DNA of 64,000 bases from Gordionus sp. m RMFG-2023. Taxonomy: Eukaryota > Nematomorpha > Gordioida > Chordodea > Parachordodidae. The notes under the pieces are model-generated. The model saw nothing but the letters and a program-made list of their open reading frames with translations. It did not search any database and was not told the origin of the DNA. Made by a program: the position numbers and the translations under genes. The stretch's first letter is position 1. Every line of letters begins with the position of its first letter. Below, one piece after another: positions 60,416 through 64,000 of the stretch. The stretch covers positions 2,854,846 to 2,918,845 of the forward strand of contig NC_088779.1 of NCBI RefSeq assembly GCF_954871325.1, given 5' to 3'.

Positions 60416-62535
60416 TGACTGAACATTTAGTGAAAATTAAGCACATTTGTGAGAAAAATTATAAGCTTATACAAGGTTTTTTTTTGCCACTTGTATTTTA
60501 AAAAATGTGAGGAGCTTTAATTTATCAACAAACTAGTGACACTATCTAATTATGAGGAGGATGTTCTTTATACATGGATATTTGGCTAATCTCGTAAGTG
60601 ACCTCTGGGCACAATTTCTGCTGGAGTATTTAGATGAAGAATAGAAATAAGTTGGGATAATCAGTGAAGAAATTTTAACAAACTTAAATTCGAAAGTAAA
60701 CTAAAGTATAAAAATAATATTCTAAATTTGATAAAGGATATAATAAAATTATTAATGATGATTCTAGTAAGAAATTTGGTAGTGACAAGTTGAATGGCAG
60801 GATTGGCATTCCCATCAAGATCATGCAGGGAATGACAGCTATGAAATCGTTTTTCCAGTTATGTATGTATACTCTAGGTGGCTGGTCTTAACGATGAAAC
60901 AGAGCACTAATGTCAATGGTTTGTACTGGTTGGCAAACACCCAGGCCTAAAATGGCCAAAATGCCCCTGTTTTTTTTGGAATGTAGCCAAGAACTTTAGG
61001 GTGACCTGCAAAATTCGATAGATTTTTTTTTCCATTACATGCTGATGGTAAAAAAATAGAGAGAGTAAAATCTAGGCTTGTAAAACGTTCCCGATCTCGG
61101 TCCCAATTTTTTTTTAAAGCCTAAAAGGAATATTCTCATCTTAAATGTTCGGCAATAACTTAGATCATATGTTTAGAAGGTTCTGCAAAATGATAGGATC
61201 CCTTGTCCTGTGGTAATTAGATTCATGCCCGGCCCAGCTGTGAACACCCCAAAAATAAACATATATTTGTATAATCTTGGGGAGTGGCGGTTAAATTAAA
61301 AAACGCTCTACTTTCTGGATTACTACTTCTATCAAATAATCATAACTCATCTAATGTATATTTTGCCCGGCCCGTTTATACTGGTCCGGGCATTGCAAAT
61401 CTCTGATTGTGATGCTCAATCTGGCAAAAAAAATGAAGAATAGGGAGTTATTTTTTTTAAGGGGCGGGGGGTTAATTTTACCGCCGAGCTGGTACACCAA
61501 TGATGAAATTCTATTGGGTGACCGAAACCCAAATATTTCCTTATAATAAATAAAAAAAATTTTATTTACGAATATAAAGGTATAGAAGATGTTATTCAGA
61601 TGAAAATTCAAGCCATTCTTTCCCTCCAAAAACAACCGACTTCCCCGCAAAATAAAGAAATACACGCTAAATAAACATTTTTAAAAAAAAAAATTTTATT
61701 TTTTTATTTTTTTTTGTGATATTTTGAGTGTAATAGTTTTATTTTTTTGAATTATTATATTATTATTATTATCTTCCAATGCTTGCAATAAATATCTGAT
61801 TTAAAAACAAATGATTAAAGATTAATAAGCACTGTATGTTAGTAATTATTATTAACTTTGTTTTTATCGATAAATGTGAAAAAAAATAAATAAGATTTGG
61901 GTTTTTTTAGCCGAATACGGTATCCGGTAACAGCTGATTCCGGAAAATCACGTGTTGTATTTATTGGGAGAATTAATGGTATAATTCGTTTAATATTATC
62001 AAATGAAAAAGTAAATTAAATTAAAAAGGGAAAAAAAATAATTAAGGGGCACCTTCCTTTCCTTGTTTTATCGGTTTTAAAAAAAAATTGAGATGAATTT
62101 TTACAAAAATAAATTTCATAACCTTTTAATGCAAGGCTAAAAATTTAAAAATAAATTTTTGAAGATTGATTTTCCTATTGGTGCCGACAATGAGTATAGG
62201 ACAAAATTAAAAGATTTAAAAACTTTCCTTTCTCGTTTTTTTAAAAAAAATTTAGATGAATTTTTACAAAAATAAATTTAAAAATTTTAATATAAAAATA
62301 GTTTTAAGATTAATTTTCCATTCGTGCCGGCAATGAGTATGGGTCAAAATTGAAAGCTTTAAAAATATTTTAAAAGGAGCATCTGTATATTTAAGAATGT
62401 ATCTAAATATCGATTTTTTTTCTTAAAATGAGTGATCATTGGATAACAACTGAGGAGGAGGGGGGGGGGAATTTTGGGGATTCTTATGAAAACAGAATAA
62501 ATTTACTCCATATTCCCGGAAATGGTTGAAAGTAG
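60416..62535. other. No gene recognised downstream of pfdn5
   Basis: Short protein-like stretches near 60,590-60,640 and 60,780-60,890 (KLNGRIGIPIKIMQGM) are not extendable and no family was identified. A CCGG-word patch lies at 61,910-61,950. Two diverged direct copies, TTTTAAAAAAAATTTAGATG with GAATTTTTACAAAAATAAAT and GATTTTCC-GTGCCG-CAATGAGTAT, lie at 62,070-62,200 and 62,240-62,350. Confidence 0.4.
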
Positions 62536-62693
62536 TAGTGTGGTTAAAAAGTTCGATTTGCGTCGATTTTAAAAAACGGCCCGATTAAGATTATAACCAA
62601 AATAACATTGTGTAAGTCTAAAGATTTTGCTCATAGCTGGCAGAAATGCTTGGACTCATATTTACCAAATCATCGGGTTTTTTAACAACACTA
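62536..62693. mobile_element. Fold-back MITE family B, shortened copy
   Basis: TAGTGTGGTTAAAAAGTTCG, TTAAAAAACGGCCCG at left; TTTTTTAACAACACTA at right. The right arm is mostly lost. Confidence 0.6.
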
Positions 62694-63661
62694 TCTATTT
62701 GAAAGGTTGTGACATTATGTCATTAGAATTAAATCATAACTTTAAAATTAAATTCTAATAAAATACTATTTTTCCCATGTTTTGAATTTTGAAAGCACTT
62801 CTCCAACGAAACTATAGATTATGCTTATGAATTTAACCTTGTTAGTATCCAGAAAATATTACATCTCCTAAGTAAGTCAATGACGACCTTCTTATCAAAA
62901 TTAGCAGCATAAAAGGAAATATAAATTAAAACTACCCTCTGCCATTTTCCAATTTCATTCAGATGACTATAATTATCTACCCCTCGTCCAATTTCGATGA
63001 CTACCTTGGGTCATAACTCCCCCCCCCCCCTCTTTTCTTTCCTCTCCCAGTAAAGGTTCCTGATGGTATTCCTGGAAAATTGATTTTTTTTTCAAAGTGG
63101 AGATGGAACATTATGCTAAATATGACTTACACCCAAATTATAGTACAACATATAATATCCAGAAAATATGGAAATAGATCAACACAATGATATAATATTA
63201 GAATATGGATAATGGAAAAGTTTATTTTGTAAAATAAAAAAATCCCGTTTTTAATGAATCACGTGATTTGAGCTTTATATTCTCATTATTAGAGATGGCC
63301 CCTAGGCTTTCTGAGCGATCGAATCAGAATACCCCCCCCCCCACCGAAAAAATACCCTCTAAAAAAAGTAGTTAATTTTAGTTTTGACTCGCCCAACTTC
63401 AATTACAAATTTCAAAAATATTTTTATGGCATCGATCTTTAGTATATAGTATAAATAAAAATATATACTTAAAATAAATTTTGACAGATTTGGGTAAGAA
63501 AAAGTGAAATTTATAATTTCGTCAGTATTTAATTTGAATAAATTTTGTTCTCCATCGATAAAATGGTTAGATTATTAAGAAAAAGGATCTTTCTTAGTAT
63601 TCCGAAGTCATGTTTTAATTTTACTTATTACCATCTTCTGCAGTACATAAGGTAGAAGGTA

Positions 63662-63876
63662 AGTTTTGTTAAACGGCTCGTTGTGAGCCGATTTTTAAAA
63701 ACCGCTAACTCAAAGTTCTAGCCAGAAAAATATCGACCAAGCCTCAAGATTTCGACAATATATGTATAGACCTTTGTTCCTTAGTAAAATCTTCATGCTT
63801 GGGTAATATTTTTCTGGATGAAGTATTGAGTTAGCCGTCATAACCGGCTCAAAACGAGCCGTTTAACAACACTAAT
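63662..63876. mobile_element. Fold-back MITE family B, well-preserved copy
   Basis: AAGTTTTGTTAAACGGCTCG, TTGTGAGCCGATTTTTAAAA at left and CCGGCTCAAAACGAGCCG, TTTAACAACACTAA at right, with CAAGCCTCAAGATTTCGAC in the inner arm. It is very close to the 27,302 copy along its whole length. Confidence 0.9.
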
Positions 63877-64000
63877 AGTAGGAATAGTTAATAAATATTT
63901 ATATAAATTAGGGGAGGCTGAAAAATTAGAAAGTAAAACGAATAGTTTTTCGAGTCTGAATCCCAAGTTTCTGAATCATCGATAGAAAGAAGAAACTATA

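Noticed and set aside
60780-60895. NGRIGIPIKIMQGM, faintly like the start of an Sm/LSm protein
   Set aside because: The frame does not continue into the Sm motifs and no flanking exon was found.
61351-61665. Antisense open frame of about 104 codons
   Set aside because: Phe/Ile-rich translation of A/T-rich DNA with a CCGG-word patch; no motif recognised.

Overview
This is a strongly AT-rich stretch of animal nuclear DNA, judged by eye and not counted. It has spliced genes that use the standard genetic code, sparse coding sequence and many short fold-back repeats. The main gene is an ortholog of the animal HMG-box repressor Capicua, so the source is a metazoan and most likely an invertebrate. 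I cannot name the phylum. One 10-base run of N at 49,337-49,346 marks an assembly gap.

Layout. Positions 1 to about 9,500 hold no recognisable gene. They contain an approximately 85-bp tandem array, a 140-bp tandem duplication, a (CTTT)n tract and MITE-like elements. From 9,573 to 28,583 on the + strand lies a capicua (cic) gene of the long-isoform type. I could assemble 13 coding exons whose splice phases all agree. They carry, in order, the N-terminal DUF4819-like region of CIC-L, the Cys/His-rich [15 protein letters not shown] motif, a conserved MLVSL patch, a PW-x3-L-P motif, a 14-3-3-like serine patch, the HMG box, the IDLKC patch, a long Asn/Ser-rich disordered exon, the [11 protein letters not shown] motif and the C-terminal C1 domain. 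The one irregularity is a reading-frame change inside exon 1 near 11,190-11,230. Either an assembly indel or a 37-nt intron could explain it.

From 28.6 to 30.3 kb there is an orphan exon-like ORF resembling the C-terminal part of ER membrane protein complex subunit 8/9, followed by an unrecognised ORF. From 30.3 to 59.4 kb I see no host gene. That stretch holds a decayed piggyBac transposon, a hAT-type MITE with a perfect 8-bp target duplication, a LINE fragment, a zinc-knuckle fossil, microsatellites and many fold-back repeats.

At 59,456-60,415 (+) is a complete prefoldin subunit 5 gene of five exons with three introns of only 45-49 bp. Its fourth intron contains a copy of the commonest fold-back repeat. 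From 60.4 kb to the end only repeats were recognised.

The two solid genes act in unrelated processes: Capicua in transcriptional repression downstream of receptor tyrosine kinase signalling, and prefoldin in cytosolic delivery of actin and tubulin to chaperonin. Nothing in the sequence suggests a joint function. The most unusual global features are the number of short-word fold-back islands (GGCCCGG, GGTTCGG, ATTCGAAT, GATACAGATAC), the recurring G or C homopolymers of 9-14 bases, and one fold-back MITE family present at least nine times.
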